A DNA stretch of 64,000 nt, taken from assembly GCA_016781085.1 (NCBI GenBank), contig JADDQZ010000036.1:1-64000 (forward strand), read 5' to 3'. How positions within the stretch are numbered: position 1 is the first letter of the stretch; each line of letters opens with the position of its first letter. The notes under the pieces are model-generated. The model had not been told where the DNA came from and did not search any database. It saw nothing but the letters and a program-made list of their open reading frames with translations. The translations under genes were made by a program, and so were the position numbers. The DNA is from Actinomycetota bacterium (GTDB lineage Bacteria; Actinomycetota; Thermoleophilia; Solirubrobacterales; Solirubrobacteraceae). Of this stretch, positions 38,187 through 47,981 are shown piece by piece.

Positions 38187-39485
38187 ATGGAAGCCGCCAC
38201 TCCCCTTCGCCAGCCCCGGGTCCACATCTTTTCCAACGCCTTCGTCGTCGACGGCCTGACGATCGACGACCGCTGCGCCGCGGAGCTTCTGCGCTCGCGT
38301 AGCGATGCCGGCGAAGATCCCGTGCGCGTCGTCACCGAGGCGATCGAGATCGGGGCACGGGTGCTGGACCGCGAGCAGGCGGGCGCAACAGTGGAGCTTT
38401 TCCGGGCCGACCTCGAGAAGTCCACGCGCGAAGCCGAGGCCGCGCTCGCGGCCCGCGTGGTTGAGATGTCGGAAGCCTTCGCCCGCAAGTTCGATGAGGC
38501 CTTCGCAGCCGACAGCGGCCACGTCTCACGCTCACTGGAACGCCATTTCGGTGAAGGCTCCAGCGAAGCGGTGCAGCATCGGATCCGCCAAGTGATGAGC
38601 GAGGCTTCCGTCAAAGCGCGCGAAGAGATGGTGCGCCAGTTCTCATCAGACAGTGCCGGCAACCCGCTGGCGGGCTTTCAGCGCATGGCCATCGCGACGA
38701 TCAAGCAGGGTGCCGACCAACAGGCCACTCATCTGCGCGCTCTCAACGAGCAGATCAGCGCGATGAAGGTGGAACTGCGCTCCTTGCGCGACGAGAAGGA
38801 GAAGCTCCAGGAAGTGGCCGCCGAGCGCGAGCGCTCGACCGCGAAAGGGCGGCCGTACGAGGAAGCGGTCTGCGAAGCAATCGACGCGATCGCCCGTGCC
38901 CAAGGCGACGATTGCGACGCGGTCGGCGACGTCCGTGGCGCCGGCGGGCGCAAGGGCGATGTGCTGGTCGACATCGACGGGTGCGGAGGCCGTCCTCGGG
39001 GCCGGATCGTCTTTGAAGCCAAGAACTCCCACCGGCCACGCAAGCAGGCGCTGGCCGAGCTCGACGCCGCACTTGGTCAGCGTGACGCCGATTACGGGGT
39101 GTGGGTCGTCCCCTCGCAAGACTTGCTGCCCTCGAAGGGACACCAGCTCCGCGAGATCAACGGCGACAAGCTCTTCGTCGTCTACAACCCCGAAGAGGAC
39201 TCGCGGCTCAACCTCGAGGTCGCCTACTCACTGGCGCGGGCGCGCGTGCTGATGGCCAAAGCCGACGGCGAGGGGGTTGATGGCGGCGCGCTCAGTTCCG
39301 AGGTCGAGCGTGCGCTGGGAGCCCTCGACGACGTCCGCCGGATCAAGTCTCAGCTCACCGCGGCAGCCAAGGGGATCGACGAAGCCCGCGGCATCGTCGA
39401 GACGATGGCCGAAACGGTTCGCGGTCATCTTCGGCGGATCGACGAGCTGGTCGCCGCTGCCGCTAGCCCCGCCGATAGTGACTGA
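38187..39485 (+). CDS. coiled-coil protein with C-terminal PD-(D/E)XK nuclease-like core (DUF2130/RmuC-like architecture)
   Basis: Long charged helical N-terminal half, then KGRPYEEAVCEAI...GRKGDVLVDI...GRIVFEAKNS. Confidence 0.75.
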   Translation: MEAATPLRQPRVHIFSNAFVVDGLTIDDRCAAELLRSRSDAGEDPVRVVTEAIEIGARVLDREQAGATVELFRADLEKSTREAEAALAARVVEMSEAFARKFDEAFAADSGHVSRSLERHFGEGSSEAVQHRIRQVMSEASVKAREEMVRQFSSDSAGNPLAGFQRMAIATIKQGADQQATHLRALNEQISAMKVELRSLRDEKEKLQEVAAERERSTAKGRPYEEAVCEAIDAIARAQGDDCDAVGDVRGAGGRKGDVLVDIDGCGGRPRGRIVFEAKNSHRPRKQALAELDAALGQRDADYGVWVVPSQDLLPSKGHQLREINGDKLFVVYNPEEDSRLNLEVAYSLARARVLMAKADGEGVDGGALSSEVERALGALDDVRRIKSQLTAAAKGIDEARGIVETMAETVRGHLRRIDELVAAAASPADSD

Positions 39486-39511
39486 GGCGCCGGACGCGGA
39501 ACTCGGCTCCC

Positions 39512-40129
39512 TTACTCAGTGGTGTAGGCGGCTGACCCGAAAGTCGTGGTGAAGACGGCCGCCGGCGCGCCGTGCGAATTCGGATCGGGAGCGTCGAAGA
39601 CAATCCCGATTCCAATCTGGCTGTAGCGCGGATCGAGCATGTTGCGGCGATGACCAGGGCTGTCGAGCCAGAGCTGCAGAGCGTTTCCTGCGGTGCCCTT
39701 TTCGCGCTCGCCCCAAGCCAGATTTTCGCCCACGAGGCTGGCCCGGTAACCCGTCTTCGCTATCCGCATCCATGGCTGAACGCCTTCTGGCGTGTTGTGC
39801 TCGAAGTAGTCACGCCGCGCCATATCGATCGAGTGCTCAATGGCCGCTTCTTCCAGAGCCGGATCCTCCACTAGGACACTCAGTCCGCGACGGGCACGCT
39901 CGCCGTTGACCAGACACAGCGTCGCCTGCTTCGTCTGCCCTATCTCGCCTTCTTCCGGCAGGAGCCATGCTCCCGGACAACCACCATCGGGCCGGGCTAC
40001 TGCCGTCGTTGGAGCTGAAGGGGTCCATTGCACCAGCAGCACAACACCGCAGAGCAAGGCCACGGCCATGACCAGCCGGCGCGGACCGGCCTTACGCCAA
40101 GTGATCTCTTCGCCTGGCTCCATGCCCAT
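39512..40129 (-). CDS. CAP/SCP domain secreted protein
   Basis: Signal anchor; CLVNGERARRGLSVLVEDPAL, HSIDMARRDYFEHNTPEG, GENLAWG, WLDSPGHRRNMLDP. Confidence 0.94.
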   Translation of the reverse strand: MGMEPGEEITWRKAGPRRLVMAVALLCGVVLLVQWTPSAPTTAVARPDGGCPGAWLLPEEGEIGQTKQATLCLVNGERARRGLSVLVEDPALEEAAIEHSIDMARRDYFEHNTPEGVQPWMRIAKTGYRASLVGENLAWGEREKGTAGNALQLWLDSPGHRRNMLDPRYSQIGIGIVFDAPDPNSHGAPAAVFTTTFGSAAYTTE

Positions 40130-40250
40130 GTCATCGGACAGCCCGGCTCAGCTTTGTAGCGCCAAGCCAGCCTTCTTCACCTTGACCGGCTAGGTCAAGT
40201 TGGATGGGCCCGCTGGCCGCTACGTGTTTACGGGCCGCGGCCCGTGAGCT

Positions 40251-40715
40251 TCAGCCGACTTCGGCGGGCTCGTCTTTGCCTTGCAGACGCTCGCGCCCGC
40301 GCTGAACCGCTCCGATGAACTTGGAGAGATTCACTTCCAGGGTGTTGAGGATGTCGTCGGCGTAGTCCTCGGCGCCCAAGCGAATCTCACGCTCGCGCGC
40401 CCGCGCGTCCTCGATGATGTCTTCGGCCGTACGCTCGGCCTGCTTGGTTACTTCTTGCTCGGAAGTGAGCTGGTTCTGGCGCTCACGCGCCTCAGCGACG
40501 ATGCGCTCGGCTTCGCGCTTGGCTTCGGCCAGCATCTCCTGGCGCTCCTTGACGATCCAACGAGCTTGCTTGATCTCTTCCGGGATCGTCGCTCGCATCT
40601 GGTCGAGGAGGTCGTAGATCTCGTCCTTGTCCACGCCCACGCGCCCCGTCAACGGGACTTGCTTGGCGTTGTGGACAAGGTCGTCCAGCTTGTCGATCAA
40701 TACAAGGACGTCCAT
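40251..40715 (-). CDS. DivIVA/SepIVA-like coiled-coil protein
   Basis: VLVLIDKLDDLVHNAKQVPLTGRVGVDKDEIYDLLDQMRATIPEEIKQARWI; upstream neighbour is coaD. Confidence 0.85.
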   Translation of the reverse strand: MDVLVLIDKLDDLVHNAKQVPLTGRVGVDKDEIYDLLDQMRATIPEEIKQARWIVKERQEMLAEAKREAERIVAEARERQNQLTSEQEVTKQAERTAEDIIEDARAREREIRLGAEDYADDILNTLEVNLSKFIGAVQRGRERLQGKDEPAEVG

Positions 40716-40732
40716 GGCTGCCGTTTCGTTCG

Positions 40733-41230
40733 TCAGCGGCCTAGTTCTTCCTCCAAGCGCTGCGCGACGCGCTCGGGGACCAGGTCGGAGATGTCGCCGC
40801 CGAAGGTGGCCATCTCCTTTATTCCGCTGGAGGAGAGGAAAGAGTACTGTGGCCCGGCCATCAGGTAGACGGACTCTATGTCAGGGGCGAGCCTGCGGTT
40901 GAGCTGATTCATCTCGAATTCGTATTCGAAGTCCGAGATCGCTCGTAAGCCTTTGACGATCGCCGTCGCCCCGCGTTCGCGTGCAAAGTCGACGATCAGG
41001 GTGTCAAAGAGCTCGACCTCGACGTTCGGCAGATGCCGGGTTGCCTGCTGGATGAAGCCAACGCGCTCTTCTGCCGTGAACAGCGCTTTGTTCTTGCGCA
41101 CCGACGTGTCGACGACGGCGACGATGACCTTCTCGAAGACGCTTGAGGCGCGTGCGATGACGTCGAGATGCCCGTTCGTGACGGGATCGTAGGAGCCGGG
41201 GCACACGGCGTAGCGTTTATCGGAAGGCAT
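40733..41230 (-). CDS. coaD: phosphopantetheine adenylyltransferase
   Basis: VCPGSYDPVTNGHLDVI, KGLRAISDFEYEFEMNQLNRRL. Confidence 0.97.
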   Translation of the reverse strand: MPSDKRYAVCPGSYDPVTNGHLDVIARASSVFEKVIVAVVDTSVRKNKALFTAEERVGFIQQATRHLPNVEVELFDTLIVDFARERGATAIVKGLRAISDFEYEFEMNQLNRRLAPDIESVYLMAGPQYSFLSSSGIKEMATFGGDISDLVPERVAQRLEEELGR

Positions 41231-41753
41231 GAATGCTGATCAGGGTGTCGCCGTAGCGGCGTTGGTCTTCAAGAGGCAGGTCTAGGTTCATCGGTGTCCG
41301 GCGAGCGGTTTCACACACCACCGTCGCGCCGGGGACGAGCACGGCGGGCAGCAGTTCGGAAACGTCCACTCCGAAGTCCGCCGCCGAGCGGTACGGGGGA
41401 TCTAGCAAGGCGAGATCGTATTGACGCGCCGCGGTACGTGCGGCTCGGAGGAATCCGCGGGCGTCCGCGCGCCTCACTTCGGCGTCGATCCGCAGTGTCT
41501 CCAAGTTCGCGCGGATGACACGAATGGCGGCCGGCGAGACGTCGACAAAAGTGGCGTCAACGGCGCCGCGCGAGAGCGCCTCGATCCCCAGCGCACCGGA
41601 GCCCGCGAAGAGGTCCAGCACGCGCGCACCTTCGACGCGGTTTGAGAGCACCGAAAACAAGGCTTCGCGGACCCGGTCGCTCGTGGGACGGGTTTCTACG
41701 CCCGGGGGAGCCTGTAGGCGCCGGCCGCCATAAGCGCCCGCGATCACCCTCAC
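41217..41753 (-). CDS. rsmD: 16S rRNA (guanine966-N2)-methyltransferase RsmD
   Basis: MRVIAGAYGGRRLQAPPGVETRPTSDRVREALFSVL, LLDPPY. Confidence 0.96.
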   Translation of the reverse strand: MRVIAGAYGGRRLQAPPGVETRPTSDRVREALFSVLSNRVEGARVLDLFAGSGALGIEALSRGAVDATFVDVSPAAIRVIRANLETLRIDAEVRRADARGFLRAARTAARQYDLALLDPPYRSAADFGVDVSELLPAVLVPGATVVCETARRTPMNLDLPLEDQRRYGDTLISIHAFR

Positions 41754-43876
41754 GCTGGAATCGGCTCGAACTCGTCCGCTCCCTGCGCGGCCAGCACCGC
41801 CTCGGCGAGCAATCTATGTTCCGGCTCCGCCAACTCCGGATCGCCGTCGAGTATTCGCAGCGCCCGCGTCCGCGCGCGCTCGAGCAGCTCGGCGTCTTCG
41901 GGCAGGCAAGCGTGGCGGAACTGCGCGAGACCCGACTGGCGCGTCCCGAGCATCTCCCCCTCCCCCCGCAGCTCGAGGTCGATTTCTGCAAGTTTGAAGC
42001 CGTCGGAGTGCTCAGCCAGCGCCCGCAGCCGCGCCGACTCGCGTGGCCCGAACAGCAGGCACAGCGAATCGAAGTGCCCGCGCCCGATGCGGCCACGAAG
42101 CTGGTGCAATTGTGAGATGCCGTAACGCTCGGCGTCTTCAATCAGCATCACCGTCGCATTGGGGACGTCGATTCCTACTTCGATGACAGTGGTGGCGACG
42201 AGCACGTCGGCGGCGCCGGCGGCGAACGCTTCCATCGCTGCCTGCTTGCCACGCGCGGGCATCTGGCCGTGAAGGAGCGTCAAGCGGAAGTCCGCAAGCT
42301 CTGTCTGAGCCAGCCGCTCGTATTCGGCCGTCGCGGCACGAGCTTGCAGGGCTTCGGACTGCTCGACGAGCGGACAAACGACAAACGCCTGCCGGCCCGC
42401 GCGCAGCTCCTCACGCATGCGATCATAAGCGCGGGCGCGCTGGGCATCGCCGGCAGCGACGTAGGTCTCGATCGGCCGGCGGCCTGCCGGCAGCTCGCGC
42501 AAGACGGTTACGTCGAGATCGCCGTAAGCCGTCAGCGCCATCGTCCTGGGAATCGGCGTCGCAGTCATGTGCAGCACGTGTGGCGACAAACCGGAGGGCG
42601 CCTTGCGATCGAGGGCGCGGCGCTGATTGACGCCGAAGCGGTGCTGCTCGTCGACCACCACGACGGCCAGATCGGCGAAGCAGACGGGATCCTCGATCAC
42701 CGCGTGCGTTCCGACCAGCAGTTTGAGCTCCCCGTTGGCCAGCCGGCCGAGGAGCTCCGTGCGGCGCCCGGCAGGAGTCGAGCCGGTGAGCAATCCGAGT
42801 TGCAGCAACTCCCCTGGCATGAGCTTCTGCAACGTTGCGAAATGCTGTTCGGCCAGGACTTCGGTCGGCGCCATCAACACCGCTTGAGAGCCTTGCTCGA
42901 CGGCTCGCAACATCGCGTACAACGCCACGACGGTCTTTCCTGAGCCGACTTCGCCCATGAGCAAGCGCTGCATCGGGCGCTCCGAGCAGACGTCGGCGTC
43001 GATTTCGGCCATCGCCAAGCGCTGGTCGCTGGTGGGCTCGAACGGCAAGCCGGACTTCTGCCAGCGTTGCGTCAACTGCCCGCCCGCCTCCAGGGCTGCC
43101 GCTTTCGCCCCAGCCCGCCGTGTCGCCCTCCGGCGCAGCAGCGCTATCTGGATCAGCAACAGCTCTTCGAAAGCCAGCCGCCGGCGTCCGGCTTCGAGTT
43201 CGCCGAAGTGAGCGGCCAGCAGCGCCGCCGCCCTGTCGGGCAACCGTTCCTGAGTGCGGATGCGCGCCGGCAGCGGCTCCGGTGAGTGCAGGACCGCGTT
43301 GCGGTGCTCGCGCACGAGAGCCAAGACCTGCGTCGAACTCAGCCCCTCGCTGACGGCGTAGGTGGCAACGCCAGATTGCGCCGGCTGCCCTGTCTCGTGG
43401 TGGGCGCCCATCTGCTCGCCCGTCAGAGCGTGCGCTTGCACGCGAAAGGCGTTGCGGCCGTCGTACTTGCCTTGCAGCATGAGGCGCGTCCCGGGGCGAT
43501 ACTTTCGCTCAAGCCACGGCTGGTTGAAAAAAGTGGCCTTCATCGGGCCGGTCGCATCGGAAACCACCGCCTCGACGAGAGGGCGCATTCCGCGCCGGCG
43601 AACCGGCCGCGAAGAGATCGACCTCACTTCGACGACCACGGTCGCCACTTCACCGGGCGAAAGCTCGGCCACGGAGCGAGCGGCACCCCGATCGCGCGGA
43701 AGGTGCTCGAGCAGGTCGCCGACGGTGTGCAACCCCATGCGGGCTGCCGCTTCGGCCGCCTTGGCCGGGGTGATTTCAAGCGGCGCGCTCCACTTGTCCG
43801 GATCGGGGTAGCGCGGCGGATCCGCCGCCCGCAACGCCGCTTCGGGAAGAGCATCGCTCGAAGCAAACGCGCGCAC
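41750..43876 (-). CDS. recG: ATP-dependent DNA helicase RecG
   Basis: LLMGEVGSGKTVVALYAM, VVDEQHRFGVNQR, MTATPIPRTMALTAYGDLDVTVL, QLRGRIGRG; GTG start assumed. Confidence 0.95.
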   Translation of the reverse strand: MRAFASSDALPEAALRAADPPRYPDPDKWSAPLEITPAKAAEAAARMGLHTVGDLLEHLPRDRGAARSVAELSPGEVATVVVEVRSISSRPVRRRGMRPLVEAVVSDATGPMKATFFNQPWLERKYRPGTRLMLQGKYDGRNAFRVQAHALTGEQMGAHHETGQPAQSGVATYAVSEGLSSTQVLALVREHRNAVLHSPEPLPARIRTQERLPDRAAALLAAHFGELEAGRRRLAFEELLLIQIALLRRRATRRAGAKAAALEAGGQLTQRWQKSGLPFEPTSDQRLAMAEIDADVCSERPMQRLLMGEVGSGKTVVALYAMLRAVEQGSQAVLMAPTEVLAEQHFATLQKLMPGELLQLGLLTGSTPAGRRTELLGRLANGELKLLVGTHAVIEDPVCFADLAVVVVDEQHRFGVNQRRALDRKAPSGLSPHVLHMTATPIPRTMALTAYGDLDVTVLRELPAGRRPIETYVAAGDAQRARAYDRMREELRAGRQAFVVCPLVEQSEALQARAATAEYERLAQTELADFRLTLLHGQMPARGKQAAMEAFAAGAADVLVATTVIEVGIDVPNATVMLIEDAERYGISQLHQLRGRIGRGHFDSLCLLFGPRESARLRALAEHSDGFKLAEIDLELRGEGEMLGTRQSGLAQFRHACLPEDAELLERARTRALRILDGDPELAEPEHRLLAEAVLAAQGADEFEPIPA

Positions 43877-43931
43877 GCAACGAATGATGACTACGGCAGT
43901 GGACGGTCGACCTGCCCGTCCCCACTCGCCT

Positions 43932-45563
43932 TCACTCTGCCGAAAGCAACCACCACCAGTTCTCCTGACCGCCGAAGGAGTACTCGACTTCAACGTGCTG
44001 CGGGCCGAGGGCCGCTACGCGTGCCTCGTCGAGCGGAGCGTCTTTGCCTTCGATGCAAGTCATCAGCTCAACATCTCCGCCAGCCAGTTCCTGCATGATC
44101 TTCGCGAGCGTGGCCGCCGGGTCACCCCAAGCTCGCAACTCCTCTTCGACGAAGCCGACCGCTTCACCGCGCTGAAAGCGACCGTCCGAGTCATCCTTTC
44201 CCGCGCCCGCCACGGCGGCGGTGCGCACGCGCTGAAGGACCCTGCTCATCTCGCCGGCATTCGTGTCGGCGGCGGCGCTCGGGTCGTGGGCCAAAGCGGC
44301 CGCCAATCCCGCTTGTGGCGATCGCGAAGCCACCACGCTGACGACCTTGTGGGAGAGCTCGGCCGCGCGCTCGGCGGCCATCAAGACGTTGCCGGAGTTC
44401 GGTAGGACGACGACTTCCTCGGCGGCCACGGCGTGAATGCCCGCCAGCACGTCGTAAGTCGACGGATTGAGCGTCGCGCCCCCAGGCAACGGCGTCACCC
44501 CGAGGGCGCGGAACAGATCCGCCATCCCCTCGCCGGAACAGATGGCCAGCACACCGCACTTCGCGGGCGAGGCTTCATGCCGCTCGGCTCGCTGCTCAGC
44601 TTGAGAGCGCATGTCGGCCACGTCGAGCCGCGACACCTTTCCGGCATCCGCGAACAGTCCTACGGCCGCGTCAGGATCGTCGGTGTGGACGTGCACCTTG
44701 ACAATCGAGCGATCGCCGACGACGAGGACCGAGTCGCCAACCTGCTCGAGTTTGAGCGCCCAAGCGACCTCGTTCAGCGCATTTCCGCTGACCACGAAGT
44801 TCGTGCAGTAGCGAAAGGTCCCCGACTCGTGACGTGGCCAACTGGCGGCGGGCGGCGCGTAGTGCTCGACTTCGGGCGGATCCTCGCCCCGCAACGCTGC
44901 GACCACGCCGGAAAAGATGACGACCAGCCCGTAGCCGCCCGCGTCGACCACGCCGGAATCGCGCAGGACCGGCAGCAGGTTCTGGGTGCGGCGAACGGAG
45001 TCACGCCCCGTGGAAACCGCGGATTCCATCAGCGCAGCCAGCATTCTGTCCTGCTCGGCGTCCGTCGCTTCCCGGCGCAGTCGCGGTTCTGCCAGCTTCG
45101 ACGACTCCATCGCCACGCGATGGGCCATCTCGCGCATGACCGTGAGAATGGTCCCCTCCGCCGGTTCTCGCACGGAGGCATAGGCCCGGTCGGCCGCGCG
45201 GGCCATGGCGGCGCTCACCAGCACGGGATCGACGAGCTCGCCGGGTCGCGAGATGAGCTCCTCGGCTGCGCCGCGGATGAGTTGCGAGAGGATCACGCCG
45301 GAATTTCCGCGCGCACCAAGCAGCGCGGCGCGCGCGACCGAGTCGACCAGCGCTTCGCGCCCGATGTCGTCGATGCTGCCCCGTTCCGACAGCCGGTCGA
45401 GCTCGTCGAGCACCGCCCGCAGCGTCAGCGCCATGTTGTCGCCCGTGTCGCCATCCGGCACGGGAAACACGTTTAAGTCGTTGACTTCCTGGCGGCGTGC
45501 TTCAAGCGCGGCCAGCGCGGATCGCACTACGGCCCGGAAGCGCGCGATGCTGGGATCGGCCAA
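43932..45563 (-). CDS. DAK2/YloV (FakA-like) kinase domain protein
   Basis: EVNDLNVFPVPDGDTGDNMALTLRAVL, ARGNSGVILSQLIRG, DAGGYGLVVIFSG. Confidence 0.94.
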   Translation of the reverse strand: MADPSIARFRAVVRSALAALEARRQEVNDLNVFPVPDGDTGDNMALTLRAVLDELDRLSERGSIDDIGREALVDSVARAALLGARGNSGVILSQLIRGAAEELISRPGELVDPVLVSAAMARAADRAYASVREPAEGTILTVMREMAHRVAMESSKLAEPRLRREATDAEQDRMLAALMESAVSTGRDSVRRTQNLLPVLRDSGVVDAGGYGLVVIFSGVVAALRGEDPPEVEHYAPPAASWPRHESGTFRYCTNFVVSGNALNEVAWALKLEQVGDSVLVVGDRSIVKVHVHTDDPDAAVGLFADAGKVSRLDVADMRSQAEQRAERHEASPAKCGVLAICSGEGMADLFRALGVTPLPGGATLNPSTYDVLAGIHAVAAEEVVVLPNSGNVLMAAERAAELSHKVVSVVASRSPQAGLAAALAHDPSAAADTNAGEMSRVLQRVRTAAVAGAGKDDSDGRFQRGEAVGFVEEELRAWGDPAATLAKIMQELAGGDVELMTCIEGKDAPLDEARVAALGPQHVEVEYSFGGQENWWWLLSAE

Positions 45564-45579
45564 GCCGCCAGCGCCGCGA

Positions 45580-45768
45580 CTAATACTTCGTGACCTTGCC
45601 GGCCTTCAGGCAGCGCGTGCAGACATACACGCGACGTGGAGCGCCACCGACGGCGATCCGGACCTTCTGGAGATTCGCGTCGAAGCGTCGCTTGGTGGCG
45701 ACCATGGAGTGGGAACGGCTCTGCCCGAAGGCAGGACGCTTGCCGCAGGAGTGACACAGACGCGCCAT
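45580..45768 (-). CDS. rpmB: 50S ribosomal protein L28
   Basis: MARLCHSCGKRPAFGQSRSHSMVATKRRFDANLQKVRI...VYVCTRCLKAGKVTK. Confidence 0.95.
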   Translation of the reverse strand: MARLCHSCGKRPAFGQSRSHSMVATKRRFDANLQKVRIAVGGAPRRVYVCTRCLKAGKVTKY

Positions 45769-45814
45769 AGGACGGCGAAGAATAGCGGGTTCAAACCCCG
45801 GGTAGGGATCCGGA

Positions 45815-47413
45815 GTGCCTTCAGTCCCCGCGAGCAACATCCCGCTACCTGCCCGCTATGAAAACGTAAGGCACGTCGCCAACGGCGGCATGGCGAGTGT
45901 CTGGGCCGCTACCGATTCGGTCCTCGGCCGCGAAGTCGCGATCAAGATCCTCGCCGAGCACCTCACCCAGGACAACACCGCGCGTGTGCGGTTCCAGCGC
46001 GAGGCGCGCGCCGCCGCGGGCCTGTCCGGTCATCCGTACGTGGTGACGATCTTCGACGTCGGCGAGTACGAGGGCCGTTCTTTCATCGTGATGGAGTTGA
46101 TGAGCTCGTCGATCGCCGACGTGCTGCGCAGCGGCACGAGGGTCGAGCCCGGCGAAACGCTGCGCTGGCTGGGCGAGGCCGGGTCGGCACTCGACGCTGC
46201 GCACGAGGCGGGCATCGTTCACCGCGACGTCAAGCCGGCGAACATGCTGCTCGACCGGCATCGCCGACTTGCGCTCGCGGATTTCGGCATCGCGCGACTG
46301 GCTTACGAGTCGCAGGTGACGGAAACCGGCGTGGTGCTCGGCACGGCGTCCTACATCTCTCCCGAGCAGGCGCTCGGCGAGCCGGCATCGGCCTCGTCTG
46401 ACCTCTACGCCCTTGCGACGGTGGCTTTTGAGCTGTTGACCGGCGGACGGCCCTTTCCCGCAGAGCATTTCGCCGCCCAAGCGCGGGCCCACATCGAAGA
46501 CCCTGTTCCGAGAGCTTCCGAGCGCCGCCCTGAACTCCCAGCGGAAGTCGATGCCGTCCTTGAGCGCGGTATGGCCAAGGATCCGGCACAGCGCTGGCCG
46601 ACGGCCGCGGCCTTCGTCGGCGCTCTGGAGCCGGCGCTCACAGCGGGTCCCGCTGCCGTGTCCGAGCCGACTCGCGTGATGGCGGCCACGGAAATCGCTG
46701 CGGCACGTCGCAAGCGCTCTGCGCAACCGCTCCCCGCGGTGGCTGGAGCACCGCTCGAGCGCACAACTGACGACAACGTGGCGACCGGTCGTTCGCGCGG
46801 GAGGTCCGCAACCGCAGCACTGGTCGCGCTTGCGCTGGTCGCCTTGGCGGCAATAGGAGCCGCCATCGCGATGTCGAACGGCGGCAACGACGATCGAGCG
46901 GCGACGACGACGCCCGAGCCGACTGCGCAGCCAGCCAAGAAGACGCCGAAGCCTAAGCGCAAGCCCAAGAAAACGCAGACGCCGGTTCCGGCGGCCACCG
47001 CTGCGCCGGAACCGTCGCCGGCGCCTACCCCTGTCCCGACGCAAGTCCCAACTCAAGCGCCGACGCCCGCCACACCGACCCCGACGCCAGCCACGCCCAC
47101 GCCCGCGCCGGCGACTGGTGCAGTCGACCTCACGACGGCCCGTCGCAATAACGACCAGGGCTATGCCTTGCTTCAGCAGGGCAGTCCCGAGGAGGCCGTC
47201 GCGCCACTGCAAGCCGCGCATCAAGCTTGCGGGAGCTCGAATCAGCTCGACCCGTGTGGCTTCGCGGTCTTTAACTACGGCGTCGCGCTACGCCGCTCCG
47301 GCCGGCCGGCCGAGGCCATACCCCTCCTCGAAGACCGCTTGGCCCGCTTCAGTTTCAAGCGCGACGTCGTGCGGCAGGAGTTGGAGCTCGCCAGGCGCGA
47401 AGCTGGACAGTAG
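45815..47413 (+). CDS. serine/threonine protein kinase (PknB-like) with TM, Pro/Thr linker and C-terminal TPR-like region
   Basis: VHRDVKPANMLLD, DFGIARL, TM VALALVALAAIGAAIAM, PTPVPTQVPTQAPTPATPTPTP linker, AEAIPLLEDRLAR. Confidence 0.94.
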   Translation: MPSVPASNIPLPARYENVRHVANGGMASVWAATDSVLGREVAIKILAEHLTQDNTARVRFQREARAAAGLSGHPYVVTIFDVGEYEGRSFIVMELMSSSIADVLRSGTRVEPGETLRWLGEAGSALDAAHEAGIVHRDVKPANMLLDRHRRLALADFGIARLAYESQVTETGVVLGTASYISPEQALGEPASASSDLYALATVAFELLTGGRPFPAEHFAAQARAHIEDPVPRASERRPELPAEVDAVLERGMAKDPAQRWPTAAAFVGALEPALTAGPAAVSEPTRVMAATEIAAARRKRSAQPLPAVAGAPLERTTDDNVATGRSRGRSATAALVALALVALAAIGAAIAMSNGGNDDRAATTTPEPTAQPAKKTPKPKRKPKKTQTPVPAATAAPEPSPAPTPVPTQVPTQAPTPATPTPTPATPTPAPATGAVDLTTARRNNDQGYALLQQGSPEEAVAPLQAAHQACGSSNQLDPCGFAVFNYGVALRRSGRPAEAIPLLEDRLARFSFKRDVVRQELELARREAGQ

Positions 47414-47555
47414 ACCTACGCGCGACCGGTGGCCGTGAGGTCACAAGCCGAGGGACTCCGGCTGGAGCACCGCGCGCTCGAGGAATTGCACGAACCGAGG
47501 ACGCCGCCCAACGGCCTTTGGCGGGCGACTCGCGGTAGCGGCGAGTGCACCCGCG

Positions 47556-47981
47556 TCAGGCGGCGAGCCGCTGCTTGATGGCAGCGAGCGCAAGTACCGC
47601 TTCGGCCGCGTGGCGGCCCTGGTCTCGCTTGCCGCCACCGGTGCGCGCGAGCGCTTGCTCGAGGTTCTCGACGGTGAGGACGCCGAACGCGCACGGAACC
47701 TGCGTGCGCAGCTGCACGTCTTGAATCCCGCGGGCGGCCTCGGCGCAGACGTAGTCGTAGTGACTCGTTTCGCCACGGATCACCGCTCCTAGGCAGGCGA
47801 CTCCCTCGTAGCGCCCGCTTTCCGCCAGATAGAGCGCCGTCAGCGGCAGTTCGTAGGCGCCGGGAACCTCGAAGACGTCCGCCGGCCCGACCCCGGCTGC
47901 GGCGAAAGTCTCCTGGGCGCCGCGCACCAGACGATCGGCGAGCTCCTCATAAAACCGTCCCACGGCGATCGCATAGCTCAC
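47556..47981 (-). CDS. ribH: 6,7-dimethyl-8-ribityllumazine synthase
   Basis: VFEVPGAYELPL, GVACLGAVIRGETSHYDYVCAEAARGI, PCAFGVLTVENLEQA. Confidence 0.96.
   Translation of the reverse strand: MSYAIAVGRFYEELADRLVRGAQETFAAAGVGPADVFEVPGAYELPLTALYLAESGRYEGVACLGAVIRGETSHYDYVCAEAARGIQDVQLRTQVPCAFGVLTVENLEQALARTGGGKRDQGRHAAEAVLALAAIKQRLAA

Noticed and set aside
47040-47110. Pro/Thr-encoding repeats in the kinase gene as a mobile or regulatory repeat
   Set aside because: Explained as a low-complexity extracytoplasmic linker, common in actinobacterial kinases
45845-47224. 459-aa minus-strand ORF opposite the kinase
   Set aside because: Antisense shadow ORF, Arg/Gly-rich low complexity
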